Of a stretch of 51,469 nt of DNA, positions 16,625 through 24,861 are shown in pieces. The number at the start of each line of letters is the position of its first letter. The first letter of the stretch is position 1. The position numbers and the translations under genes were made by a program. This DNA is from Bacteroidales bacterium (GTDB lineage: Bacteria > Bacteroidota > Bacteroidia > Bacteroidales > UBA1715). Under the pieces are notes generated by a model. The model was not told the origin of the DNA and did not search any database. It was given only the letters and a program-made list of their open reading frames with translations. Where the stretch lies: NCBI GenBank assembly GCA_017516865.1, contig JAFXAU010000009.1, positions 215,498 through 266,966 of the forward strand. The letters are read 5' to 3'.

Positions 16625-17956
16625 ATGTTTGAGAATTTATCGGAACGATTGGAGAAATCGTTCAAATTACTGAAAGGACAAGGAAAAATCACCGAAATCA
16701 ACGTTGCCGAAACGTTGAAGGACGTTCGCCGCGCGTTGCTCGACGCCGACGTAAACTATAAGATTGCAAAACAATTTACCGAAGACGTAAAGCAGAAAGC
16801 CCTCGGTCAAAGCGTGCTTACTGCCGTGAAGCCGGGCGAAATGATGACGAAAATCGTCCACGACGAACTTACTGCCTTGATGGGCGGCCAGAAAACCGAC
16901 ATCAACCTGAAAGGCAATCCTACCGTAATTTTGATGGCTGGTTTGCAAGGTTCAGGTAAGACGACCATGTCGGGTAAGTTGGCGAATATGCTTAAATCAA
17001 AACAAGGCCGTCATCCGTTGTTGGTTGCCTGCGACGTGTATCGTCCGGCCGCAATCAATCAGTTGCAGGTGCTTGGCGAACAAATTGGCGTGCCTGTTTT
17101 TGCCGATTTGAGCGACAGCAATCCCGTGAACATTGCCGAAAAGGCTATCCGTCAGGCAAAACTGAACGGTCAGGATGTGGTGATTGTCGATACTGCCGGT
17201 CGTTTGGCTGTTGACGAGGCCATGATGACCGAAATCACAAATATTAAGAATGCCATAAACCCGCACGAAATCTTGTTCGTGGTTGATTCCATGACTGGTC
17301 AGGATGCGGTGAACACGGCGAAGGAATTCAACGACCGGCTGAACTTCGACGGCGTTGTCCTCACCAAACTCGACGGCGACACCCGTGGTGGTGCGGCGCT
17401 TTCTATCCGTTCGGTGGTTGACAAGCCGATAAAATTCGTCGGCACGGGCGAAAAACTCGAGGCAATCGACGTGTTCTATCCCGAACGTATGGCAGACCGT
17501 ATTTTGGGCATGGGCGACATTGTTTCGTTGGTGGAACGTGCCCAGGAACAATACGACGAGGAAGAAGCCCGCAAGTTGCAAAAGAAGATTTCGAAGAACC
17601 AATTCAATTTTGAAGATTTTCTTGCCCAGATTCAGCAGATTAAGAAAATGGGTAATCTGAAAGATTTGGCTTCGATGATTCCTGGCATGGGCAAGGCATT
17701 GAAAAACATTGATATTGACGATGATGCGTTCAAAGGCGTTGAGGCGATTATCCGCTCAATGACTCCCGAAGAACGTGCGAATCCTATCATTTTGAATGGC
17801 TCCCGAAGAAAACGAATCGCTGCAGGTAGCGGTACTACCGTACAAGACGTGAACAAACTCATCAAGCAATTCGACGAGACGAAAAAAATGATGAAGATGA
17901 TTACCGGCAGCAAAGGCAGCAGACTGATGCAGAGCATGATGCCGAATATGAGATAA
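16625..17956 (+). CDS. ffh: Signal recognition particle GTPase Ffh
   Basis: The protein subunit of SRP, which binds signal sequences and 4.5S RNA and docks with FtsY at the membrane. The 443-aa product has an N domain (1-95), a G domain with P-loop GLQGSGKTT, VDTAGRL, TKLDGDTRGGAALS and GTGEKLE, and a methionine-rich M domain ending in KMITGSKGSRLMQSMMPNM. All expected motifs are intact. It is transcribed alone from its own promoter. It converges with the GNAT gene, and an inverted repeat spans the two stop codons. Confidence 0.98.
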   Translation: MFENLSERLEKSFKLLKGQGKITEINVAETLKDVRRALLDADVNYKIAKQFTEDVKQKALGQSVLTAVKPGEMMTKIVHDELTALMGGQKTDINLKGNPTVILMAGLQGSGKTTMSGKLANMLKSKQGRHPLLVACDVYRPAAINQLQVLGEQIGVPVFADLSDSNPVNIAEKAIRQAKLNGQDVVIVDTAGRLAVDEAMMTEITNIKNAINPHEILFVVDSMTGQDAVNTAKEFNDRLNFDGVVLTKLDGDTRGGAALSIRSVVDKPIKFVGTGEKLEAIDVFYPERMADRILGMGDIVSLVERAQEQYDEEEARKLQKKISKNQFNFEDFLAQIQQIKKMGNLKDLASMIPGMGKALKNIDIDDDAFKGVEAIIRSMTPEERANPIILNGSRRKRIAAGSGTTVQDVNKLIKQFDETKKMMKMITGSKGSRLMQSMMPNMR

Positions 17957-18014
17957 GTTCTATGTGGAAAACGTATCGCATCGAGACAAAAAAAACTACT
18001 ATGTAGAACTTATC
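17952..18014. terminator. Inverted repeat spanning the convergent ffh and GNAT stop codons
   Basis: GATAAGTTCTA (17952-17962) pairs perfectly with TAGAACTTATC (18004-18014), leaving a 41-nt loop that contains a smaller CTAC/GTAG hairpin. The two arms contain the ffh TAA and the GNAT TAA. No T-run follows, so it is at best a weak bidirectional terminator. Confidence 0.45.
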
Positions 18015-18534
18015 CGCAAATGTCAAAATACATACTTCTGGTATTTGCAGTCAAATCTTTCTCTGAGAAAAACCTAAAACCATAATTCTCATAGAATTGC
18101 AAGACGTTTTTGTCGTTATATGCATCTATTGTGATGAACCTACAACCAGAAAATTGTCTGTCGCTCAAAAGATATTGCCTGACAAAATCCACTAATTTGG
18201 TTGCAAAGCCCATCTTTGTATAATGAATATTTGTAGCAAGACATCCAATCTTTATGGCTGGATAACTTTTTCTTCGTTTCCCGTTGTTTATTTTTCTGTT
18301 GATTCTGTTCCAAATATGTTTCTCGTCAACCGACATAGAAATTTTATCATTAAGAACCGTACAATAACAAACAGTTTCGTTGTCGTCCTCTATTAAATAC
18401 GTAACTCCCATTCTTTCTTTTGCGTAAAGGCGAGCATTATTCACAAGGAAATCTGCCAAATCCAAGTCTTTTTGTTCGTCGCCGCAATTAAAAGGTTTTA
18501 TGAGATGTTCGTCAGTCAATCTCACAAATCTCAT
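18010..18534 (-). CDS. GNAT acetyltransferase, probable toxin of a toxin-antitoxin pair
   Basis: A 174-aa GNAT protein. Near the N-terminus it has FNCGDEQKDLDLADFLVNNA, close to the FxCGxxxLxxFLxxxA opening of GNAT toxins that acetylate aminoacyl-tRNA (TacT/AtaT type). The acetyl-CoA loop is YTKMGFATKLVD, and the C-terminal NVLQFYENYGFRFF carries the tyrosine used as general acid in GNATs. The ATG at 18534 is used rather than an upstream TTG. It follows a 52-aa small gene by 4 bp, the usual antitoxin-first order. Toxicity is inferred from family and arrangement. A chromosomal housekeeping acetyltransferase is the alternative. Confidence 0.75.
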   Translation of the reverse strand: MRFVRLTDEHLIKPFNCGDEQKDLDLADFLVNNARLYAKERMGVTYLIEDDNETVCYCTVLNDKISMSVDEKHIWNRINRKINNGKRRKSYPAIKIGCLATNIHYTKMGFATKLVDFVRQYLLSDRQFSGCRFITIDAYNDKNVLQFYENYGFRFFSEKDLTANTRSMYFDICG

Positions 18535-18538
18535 ACCC

Positions 18539-18697
18539 CTAAAAATCGAAAGTTGCAATACTCTTTAGATACGCAACGTTATTTTTCATTTGCTTAATTT
18601 TTTTCTCAGATGTTTTTTTCTTCGCATAGAAATTCCTCACGAAATTCTCCGCGTCAATTCCTCGTAAAACTGGTGTTTCTTTGATTTCATGTGCCAT
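18539..18697 (-). CDS. 52-aa small protein, putative antitoxin partner of the GNAT
   Basis: A small gene that is easy to miss, encoding 52 aa. It begins MAHEIKETPVLRGIDAENFV, followed by a Lys-rich helix and the end YLKSIATFDF. I recognise the ETPxLxGxDAxxF type of opening from small genes that sit before GNAT genes in Bacteroidota, but I cannot search to confirm it. It has a promoter (TATATTTG at 18714-18721), and its stop lies 4 bp before the GNAT start. It is not an obvious ribbon-helix-helix protein, unlike the antitoxins of the best-studied GNAT toxins. Confidence 0.65.
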   Translation of the reverse strand: MAHEIKETPVLRGIDAENFVRNFYAKKKTSEKKIKQMKNNVAYLKSIATFDF

Positions 18698-18713
18698 AAT
18701 TCATAATTTTCTG

Positions 18714-18721
18714 CAAATATA
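18714..18721 (-). promoter_or_regulatory. -7 element for the small gene/GNAT pair
   Basis: Minus-strand TATATTTG (TAnnTTTG) 16 bp before the ATG of the 52-aa gene. It supports that gene being real and first in a two-gene operon. Confidence 0.65.
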
Positions 18722-18836
18722 AAGCAATCTCCATGAAAACACAATCCGCTGTGAGTTTTTTATTCTGTTTTTTCAGCGAAAAACTAAAAATGCTATAGCT
18801 AATACTTTTCCCCCTCCAACATAGGGATTTTTTCCA

Positions 18837-18844
18837 TATCTTTG
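18837..18844 (+). promoter_or_regulatory. -7 element for the beta-propeller T9SS protein gene
   Basis: TATCTTTG 33 bp before the ATG at 18878, a perfect consensus match. Confidence 0.65.
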
Positions 18845-18877
18845 TCCTAAGAATATGAACTAAAAATTATTTCGACT

Positions 18878-21148
18878 ATGAAAAAATTCCTGACACTTTT
18901 TGTTTTTGGGGTATTGACGTCATTTGCCGCAAATGCACAATATACTGAAACAAAAGACATTACCCCCAAAGGATTCTCTGGCAACTTTGAATTGGTGGAG
19001 CGAGTTTTAGACAATGAATTGCTTGCATTGTCCGATTTAGGGTATGTATATAGAAGTAAAGATTTTGGGAAAACATGGGATGTCGTAAATACTCCGTTTG
19101 ATAACGCGTGGTTTATGAGTTTTCAGGAAGATAAACAACGTGGTTATTTGACAGGTGGATATAACTTGGCATTTACAAACGATGGCGGTTATACATGGGA
19201 AAACATACCTCTGACAGGAATCCCGCAAAATCTAAAAATCCAAAAGGCATTTCCTAAAAATGAGGATACATTATTTGTATCCGTATCAGGAAAAGAAAAT
19301 GGAATGAAAATATATATGAAGAGCCGTTTCGCCGAACAATGGGAGAAAGTAGCAGACGAATTATATAACACATTGATTCTGAACTTATCTACGATTTTTT
19401 TCCCTACGCCATCACACGGTTATGCTTTAGGACGAGGGTATTATGCAGAAACTCTTGATGGAGGGAAAACATGGAAGAAAAAACTTTTGGATGCAAATAC
19501 CATATTCAGAGGTTCTATCCTACTAAATGACGGGACTCTTTTACAAACATATAGTAATGGGACACTGCCTCAATTAGAGGGAATAAAATGGCATAATTCA
19601 GAAATGTACGGATTGGATAGGTTGAATAATATGATAGTCGGAACTTCGGATTCCAAAATGTATTATTCAAATGATGAGGGAGATTCATGGACTACAATTC
19701 CCTTTGACTTTTCTACTTTCATATATGATATTTCTATTTATAATGATGAAACATTTGTAGTTGTTGGCAGAAATCTCACATCTTATGTAACAGAGGATGG
19801 TGGAGAAACGTGGACAAAATATGTACACGAAGGCGGAGATGGCGTTAATAATATCTATTGTAAAAATGAAAACGAATGCTTTATTACAGGAAAAACAGGA
19901 CGTGTATTTTCCACAAAAGACGGTGGAGAAACGTGGAAAATTCAAAATTTACATAATGAAGCCTTATACGAGATAGAATTCCCTACAAATGAGATTGGAT
20001 ATATTGTTGGACATCAAGTGTTGATTAAGACAATTGATGGCGGTTTGACTTGGAACAAGTATAACACAAAAATAGCAATGTCGGAATACATAGATTTCAT
20101 AAATGAAAATATAGGATATATGGGATATAGTAATTCTATGCCAACAATATCGAAAACGACAAATGGAGGAGAAAAATGGAAATATGTATTTGATGATACA
20201 TATGACGAATATAAGGTATTTGGGGATTATTATCCATTTTCTTTTAGAAATGAAAGTGATGGTGCAGTATGTGCAAGTAATGTTTTGTTATGTACATCAG
20301 ATGGTGGAAATACGTGGCATGTAGCATACGAAATGCCTGAACATACCTATTTAAAAAATGTGTTGTCAATAAGTGATAGCGGCTGGTTGTTGTATGCAGA
20401 AAATACGTATTCCAAAGAAGACCAGTTTTTCTTTTGTGACAATGATTACAATTGTAGCCTTATATTTTCGGGTGAACACTCGTCATCATCAGGAGAACTT
20501 CAAAAAATCAATGACACCACGTATAGATATACTTACGATTCGTTAGATTATATCTCTATAGATGAGGGACTTACATGGAATCCTGTATTTACAGGACTAA
20601 AGGGTTCAAAATATTTGGTTGATGCACATCATGGTTATTCTATATATGGCGGACAAATATATAAAGCAAGTTTTGGAATTGAAGAATTGCAAGTGTCCGT
20701 AACAAAACGTGCAGATAGAACTTACGAGTTAATGCCACAATTTAATGGAGAAACATTTCCCGTCGCAATCTATTTAAAAGATAGCGAAGGAAATCTAACA
20801 ACAATAGTGGATAACATAGAAATAACCAATGAAACATCAATTACAATTGATATTCCAGATGATATTGTACCAGGAAGGTATAGCATTTACATAGAATCAC
20901 AAAACAATCAATATATGTCTGTTGAAACAGAAATGATAGAAATATCAAAAAAGACACCAGTCGGTATGATAAAAGAAAATGTTGATTATAGAATAAATGG
21001 GAAAACAATATATGTCATTTCCAATGATATACAACTTTATACAATAACAGGAGTAGAAATACCCTTTATAAACGGAGTTGTAGAATTGCAATCGGGAATC
21101 TATATACTCGTAGATGGAGATGAAAACACAAAAATCATAATTAAATAA
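18878..21148 (+). CDS. Secreted YCF48/BNR-type beta-propeller protein with T9SS-like C-terminus
   Basis: A 756-aa exported protein with signal peptide MKKFLTLFVFGVLTSFAANA. About nine repeats carry the DGGxTW-type motif (NDGGYTW, LDGGKTW, NDEGDSW, EDGGETW, KDGGETW, IDGGLTW, TNGGEKW, SDGGNTW, IDEGLTW), as in YCF48/sortilin-like propellers. A beta-sandwich linker (about 610-690) follows. The last 65 residues (GKTIYVISNDIQLYTITGVEI, GIYIL, KIIIK) resemble a type A T9SS sorting domain, though the usual early PNP motif is missing. The coding sequence is more AT-rich than its housekeeping neighbours. No enzymatic residues are recognised, so binding or adhesion at the surface is the likely role. Confidence 0.82.
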   Translation: MKKFLTLFVFGVLTSFAANAQYTETKDITPKGFSGNFELVERVLDNELLALSDLGYVYRSKDFGKTWDVVNTPFDNAWFMSFQEDKQRGYLTGGYNLAFTNDGGYTWENIPLTGIPQNLKIQKAFPKNEDTLFVSVSGKENGMKIYMKSRFAEQWEKVADELYNTLILNLSTIFFPTPSHGYALGRGYYAETLDGGKTWKKKLLDANTIFRGSILLNDGTLLQTYSNGTLPQLEGIKWHNSEMYGLDRLNNMIVGTSDSKMYYSNDEGDSWTTIPFDFSTFIYDISIYNDETFVVVGRNLTSYVTEDGGETWTKYVHEGGDGVNNIYCKNENECFITGKTGRVFSTKDGGETWKIQNLHNEALYEIEFPTNEIGYIVGHQVLIKTIDGGLTWNKYNTKIAMSEYIDFINENIGYMGYSNSMPTISKTTNGGEKWKYVFDDTYDEYKVFGDYYPFSFRNESDGAVCASNVLLCTSDGGNTWHVAYEMPEHTYLKNVLSISDSGWLLYAENTYSKEDQFFFCDNDYNCSLIFSGEHSSSSGELQKINDTTYRYTYDSLDYISIDEGLTWNPVFTGLKGSKYLVDAHHGYSIYGGQIYKASFGIEELQVSVTKRADRTYELMPQFNGETFPVAIYLKDSEGNLTTIVDNIEITNETSITIDIPDDIVPGRYSIYIESQNNQYMSVETEMIEISKKTPVGMIKENVDYRINGKTIYVISNDIQLYTITGVEIPFINGVVELQSGIYILVDGDENTKIIIK

Positions 21149-21173
21149 GCAAGTGTTGTTTCGTAAAATAGAG

Positions 21174-21181
21174 TATCTTTG
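21174..21181 (+). promoter_or_regulatory. -7 element for folD
   Basis: TATCTTTG 24 bp before the folD ATG. It also overlaps the TTG of a longer reading frame, which rules that start out. Confidence 0.7.
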
Positions 21182-21205
21182 CCGTTGAATAATAAATATT
21201 TGAAT

Positions 21206-22078
21206 ATGGAACTGATTGACGGTAAAAAGGTAAGCGAAACTATAAAGCAGCAAATTGCTGCCGAAGTGGAACAAATTAAAGCTCGTGGCGAAAAAGTGCC
21301 TCATTTGGCTGCAATTCTTGTGGGCAACGACGGCGGAAGCGTCACCTACGTGAACAACAAAGTGAAGGCCTGCGAGCAGTGCGGTTTCGTTTCCACATTG
21401 AAGACGTTTGACGAAAATATTTCCGAAGAAACGCTCCTGAAAACCGTCGAGGAATTCAACAACAATGACGACATTGACGGTTTCATCGTTCAGTTACCGT
21501 TGCCAAAACACATTGATTCACAAAAAGTTATTGAATCCATCAACCCGAACAAGGACGTTGACGGTTTCCATCCTATGAACGTGGGCAAAATGATGATTGG
21601 TCTGCCGTGCTTTAAGTCGGCAACGCCTGCGGGTATCCTTGAACTGTTGAAATTCTACAATATAGAAACGGCAGGAAAGCATTGCGTCATCATAGGTCGA
21701 AGCAATATTGTGGGCAAGCCGATGAGTGTGCTTTTGAGCCAGAAAGGTTGGGATTGCACGGTTACGTTGTGTCACAGCCGCACAAAAAATCTTGAACAAG
21801 TGTGTGCTTCAGCCGACATTTTGATAGCTGCACTTGGTACACCGGGCTTCGTAAAAGCAGATATGGTGAAAGAAGGTGCCGTGGTAATCGACGTGGGAAC
21901 CACACGCGTTCCTGCTCCCGAAATTCCACGTGGCTGGCGCTTGAAAGGCGACGTGCTGTTCGACGAAGTTGCCCCGAAATGCAGCTACATCACTCCTGTT
22001 CCCGGCGGCGTTGGTCCAATGACCATCTGCTCGTTGATGATCAACACCTTGCAGGCGGCAAAAGGGAAGAAGGCATAA
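21206..22078 (+). CDS. folD: Bifunctional methylene-THF dehydrogenase/methenyl-THF cyclohydrolase FolD
   Basis: Interconverts 5,10-methylene-, methenyl- and 10-formyl-tetrahydrofolate for purine and formyl-Met synthesis. The 290-aa protein contains [19 protein letters not shown] (the catalytic Lys is in YVxxKxKAC), [13 protein letters not shown], the nucleotide-binding [14 protein letters not shown], and [14 protein letters not shown]. The ATG at 21206 is chosen because the promoter precedes it. It abuts the convergent lipoprotein gene with no gap and no visible terminator. Confidence 0.97.
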   Translation: MELIDGKKVSETIKQQIAAEVEQIKARGEKVPHLAAILVGNDGGSVTYVNNKVKACEQCGFVSTLKTFDENISEETLLKTVEEFNNNDDIDGFIVQLPLPKHIDSQKVIESINPNKDVDGFHPMNVGKMMIGLPCFKSATPAGILELLKFYNIETAGKHCVIIGRSNIVGKPMSVLLSQKGWDCTVTLCHSRTKNLEQVCASADILIAALGTPGFVKADMVKEGAVVIDVGTTRVPAPEIPRGWRLKGDVLFDEVAPKCSYITPVPGGVGPMTICSLMINTLQAAKGKKA

Positions 22079-22534
22079 TCAATACAGCCTTAAATCGCCA
22101 TTGTAGAAATCGCAGTCGAATTCGCGGAGAGGATAATATGCTGGTCCTTTCTCCATGAAACCGCCTTCCATGTTGAATTCCGAACCACATTGGGGGCAAC
22201 GGAGAATGTACGACCAATGTTCGTCAATTACCATGCTGTAATCATTTGCTTCGTATGGGCACGTGCGGTCGTATGCCCGAAAATCGTCGGTCTCGCCAGT
22301 AGTTTTCATACGGTACAAAACCACGCCGTTACAGTTGTAGCCAACACAAATATTTCCTGCTTTAAGATATTCGGAACCACCCGAAACCCTTAAATTCGAG
22401 TAACGGGAATCTGATTCTACATTATAAATAACGTAGTTTATGCTTGTAAGTGGAACGGGATTGTCTTTCTTTCCACAACTAATCAGTGTGATTATCAATG
22501 CGATAGAAAGAAAGTGTCTATATTTGTGCAACAT
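22079..22534 (-). CDS. Lipoprotein with a degenerate Rieske-like fold
   Basis: A 151-aa predicted lipoprotein (signal peptide ending LISC, Cys20). The C-terminal part follows the Rieske layout, with a first ligand box at DRTCPYEAND (Cys92) and a second at LRCPQCGSEFNMEGG (Cys113, Cys116), then KGPAYYPLREF as in the GPA/PL ending of Rieske domains. The histidines of the canonical C-x-H and C-x-x-H boxes are absent: the first box has Tyr and the second has Cys. A normal 2Fe-2S cluster is therefore unlikely, and a Zn or other metal site, or none, is possible. It is convergent with folD, and their stop codons abut. Confidence 0.72.
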   Translation of the reverse strand: MLHKYRHFLSIALIITLISCGKKDNPVPLTSINYVIYNVESDSRYSNLRVSGGSEYLKAGNICVGYNCNGVVLYRMKTTGETDDFRAYDRTCPYEANDYSMVIDEHWSYILRCPQCGSEFNMEGGFMEKGPAYYPLREFDCDFYNGDLRLY

Positions 22535-22549
22535 GTAAACTTATTTTTT

Positions 22550-22557
22550 TACTTTTG
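22550..22557 (+). promoter_or_regulatory. -7 element for the Lys-rich exported protein gene
   Basis: TACTTTTG (TAnnTTTG) 19 bp before the ATG at 22577. Confidence 0.55.
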
Positions 22558-22576
22558 GTAAAATTAATGATTTTCT

Positions 22577-22942
22577 ATGAAACGATTACTTCTTTTATTT
22601 AGTGTGTTGATTCTGTCCTGCTCGGTGGTCGATGCACAGGGCAGACACAAAAAAGGATATATTCCGAACGATGATTCGGACGAGTACGATACTGAAATTG
22701 AAGAAGAAGTGCGGCTCGAAACGGAGATTAAACAAAACCCTTCCGATGCGGCACAGCAACGGATGATAAAACATCGTGAAAAACGAAAAGAAAAAGAATA
22801 CAAAAAGCATCATAAGGAGATTCAAGATAAAAAGACGCAAAAAAAGATGAAGAAGGATAAAAAGAAATCCGAAGCGTACAATCAGCATAAGCCGCCGCTC
22901 AAAAGCCGTCGGGCAGCAAAAAAACGTGCAAGGAAACGGTGA
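22577..22942 (+). CDS. Small exported protein with a very basic, helical tail
   Basis: I do not recognise a family. The 121-aa product has a signal peptide (MKRLLLLFSVLILSCSVVDAQ), which may be lipoprotein-type because LILSC precedes a second possible cut at VDAQ. An acidic stretch (about 30-50: NDDSDEYDTEIEEEV) follows, then a Lys/Arg/Glu-rich, probably helical tail ending KSRRAAKKRARKR. The acid-base split could form a self-pairing coiled coil or bind an acidic polymer, which is speculation. Its stop overlaps the GTG of the FemAB-like gene (GTGA), so the two are probably co-translated. Confidence 0.65.
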   Translation: MKRLLLLFSVLILSCSVVDAQGRHKKGYIPNDDSDEYDTEIEEEVRLETEIKQNPSDAAQQRMIKHREKRKEKEYKKHHKEIQDKKTQKKMKKDKKKSEAYNQHKPPLKSRRAAKKRARKR

Positions 22943-23805
22943 TTTGTAAACTACACAATAGCGCAATCGACAGACAAAAATGGGACGCGTTGGTGCAAAG
23001 TTCCCCTTACGCCGACGTGTATGCGTTGTCGTCGTTTCTTGATGTAGTCTGTCCAGATTGGAGTGGATTGGTTCTCGGTGATTATGAGGCGATTATGCCA
23101 TTACCTGTGAAAAAGAAATTTTTTCTCACCTACCTTGTCCAACCAATTTTTTCGCAACAATATAGAATCTATTCCCAGCGAAATGTCTCCATTCAAGAAG
23201 TAGATTTATTTAGAAAGGAAATTCTAAAATTTAGATTTGTTCGTATTTGTTTATCGTTGTCGCTATTTGACTCGGCAATTCAGCGACATAATTTTTCGTT
23301 GGATTTGTCAAAACTATACGAAGACTTGGCTCAAGGATATTCCGAAAACACCAAACGCAACATTCACAAGGCGGAGAGATCGGGGAAACATTGTCGGCAG
23401 GTTGCCATTGACGAGGCTTTGGATATGTTCTTCGCCGCTGACACAAAACGAATGTATGTCCCTTATGAAAAACAAATTCGAATATTGGTAACACGTTGTC
23501 AATCAGAAGCATTTGCCGTTTGCGACGACGAAAGGCCTTGTGCGGTGGCCATTTTCTTAAAAACGCAAAATCGTTTGTATTATCTTTTCCCTGCAAGCAC
23601 GGACGAGGGGAAGAGGTTTTCTGCAATGTTTTTGTTGATTGATACTGTGATTCGCAACTATGCAGGTACGCAGTTTACACTTGATTTTGAAGGTTCCGAA
23701 ATAGAAGGGGTGCGAAGATTTTATGAAGGTTTTGGTGCCGTTGGAACCCCGTATTATTTTTTCAAAAAGAATTTGTTGTCACAGATTAGAGGTTTTCTCA
23801 AATAG
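22939..23805 (+). CDS. FemAB/GNAT-like acyltransferase
   Basis: A 288-aa protein with the double-GNAT layout of FemAB-like enzymes. The segment LAQGYSENTKRNIHKAERSGKH (about residue 130) is characteristic. It is followed by a second half with acetyl-CoA-type strands (RLYYLFPASTDEGKRFSAMFLLIDTVI) and the ending LDFEGSEIEGVRRFYEGFG. Members add aminoacyl or acyl groups to cell-wall or surface molecules, but the substrate here is unknown. The GTG start is supported by the 4-bp overlap with the preceding gene. The 3' end overlaps the convergent glycosyltransferase by 27 bp. Confidence 0.78.
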   Translation: MICKLHNSAIDRQKWDALVQSSPYADVYALSSFLDVVCPDWSGLVLGDYEAIMPLPVKKKFFLTYLVQPIFSQQYRIYSQRNVSIQEVDLFRKEILKFRFVRICLSLSLFDSAIQRHNFSLDLSKLYEDLAQGYSENTKRNIHKAERSGKHCRQVAIDEALDMFFAADTKRMYVPYEKQIRILVTRCQSEAFAVCDDERPCAVAIFLKTQNRLYYLFPASTDEGKRFSAMFLLIDTVIRNYAGTQFTLDFEGSEIEGVRRFYEGFGAVGTPYYFFKKNLLSQIRGFLK

Positions 23806-24861
23806 AGAAAGATACTTTTCTTTTTGAGAATCAATTGAGTAGCGTGCTACGATAGTTTTACGACCTTCTTCTCCGATGTTTTTTCGCAAATCCGCGTCAT
23901 CAATAAGTTTGCATAAAACCGCAAACCATTCATCGTCGGTGGTGGCGAAAAAGCCATTCTTGCCATCGTCAATTATTTCGGTGTTTACGCCCACGGGCGA
24001 CATAATCGTAGGAATTTCCAGCGCCATGTATTGCAGACCTTTGAATCCGCATTTCCCCTTTGCCCATGCGTCGTCGGGAAGCGGCATTATTCCAATGTCT
24101 ATTCGTTGTAGTTGTGCAATTTCGTCTTTTGCATTCCACACAACGGTTTCCAACCCTATCTCGGGACATTCGCTCGTTACGTTGCTGATTTGTATGAACG
24201 AAACCTTGTCGCCGTATTTTTCTTTTATTCGTTTGAGAACGGGGATGATTAGTTTAAAATGTCGAATTGTCGTTTCGCTGCCTGTCCAGCCAATGCAGAC
24301 GGTTCCTTTCGCCTGTTTTTCCGTGGGTTTGTGGTAATTTGTATCAATTGTGGTGGGAATAATTTCTACATTGTTGTTGAATAGTTTTGCATGGTCTGCA
24401 AGATATTGATTTCCAACAATTACCAATTTCGAAAGTGCGATAATTTCGTCGGTTTTCGAAGACCGTTTCATCCACGAAAGATTTTTGTTTCCTTCGGAAA
24501 TGTCGCTTATCCAGATGGAGTCGTCGAAGTCGAAAATGATTGGCTTTCCCGACTTTGCCAAACCACGTTCAAACAAGGTCGTTCCAATCATAAATGCCTC
24601 GCGGTAGATGAAAATACAATCATATTTTCTTGCTCGAAGCACGTCGAAACAGCGGCGGAGAAAGGCTTTACAGAAAATGAACGCTTTAATGGCGTAACGT
24701 TTGGGCTGATAGAAATATTTATCGTCCCATGCTGTCAAAAGATTGGAATAGGTGATTTCGTAGCCGTTTTGTTGTAAAATCGGAATGAAGTGTTCGCAAC
24801 GGAACCGCTGACCGGGACTGCGGTTTGGCCTATGAGGAACGATGTAGAGAATCCGTTTCAT
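23779..24861 (-). CDS. GT4-type glycosyltransferase
   Basis: A 360-aa glycosyltransferase with GT-B fold features. The N-terminus is ILYIVPHRPNRSPGQRFRCEH. FDFDDSIWISDIS lies mid-protein. The C-terminal donor domain has CIGWTGSETTIRHF and GIMPLPDDAWAKGKCGFKGLQYMALEIPTIMSPVG, the usual GT4 E-x7-type region. The start directly follows the holA stop (TAA then ATG, no gap), so it is in the holA operon. The 3' end overlaps the convergent FemAB-like gene by 27 bp. The glycan product is unknown. Confidence 0.88.
   Translation of the reverse strand: MKRILYIVPHRPNRSPGQRFRCEHFIPILQQNGYEITYSNLLTAWDDKYFYQPKRYAIKAFIFCKAFLRRCFDVLRARKYDCIFIYREAFMIGTTLFERGLAKSGKPIIFDFDDSIWISDISEGNKNLSWMKRSSKTDEIIALSKLVIVGNQYLADHAKLFNNNVEIIPTTIDTNYHKPTEKQAKGTVCIGWTGSETTIRHFKLIIPVLKRIKEKYGDKVSFIQISNVTSECPEIGLETVVWNAKDEIAQLQRIDIGIMPLPDDAWAKGKCGFKGLQYMALEIPTIMSPVGVNTEIIDDGKNGFFATTDDEWFAVLCKLIDDADLRKNIGEEGRKTIVARYSIDSQKEKYLSLFEKTSNL

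Noticed and set aside
22515..22530. Plus-strand TATATTTG inside the Rieske-like gene
   Set aside because: It matches the -7 pattern but lies within the signal-peptide codons of a minus-strand gene, and the 22577 gene has a better-placed element at 22550.
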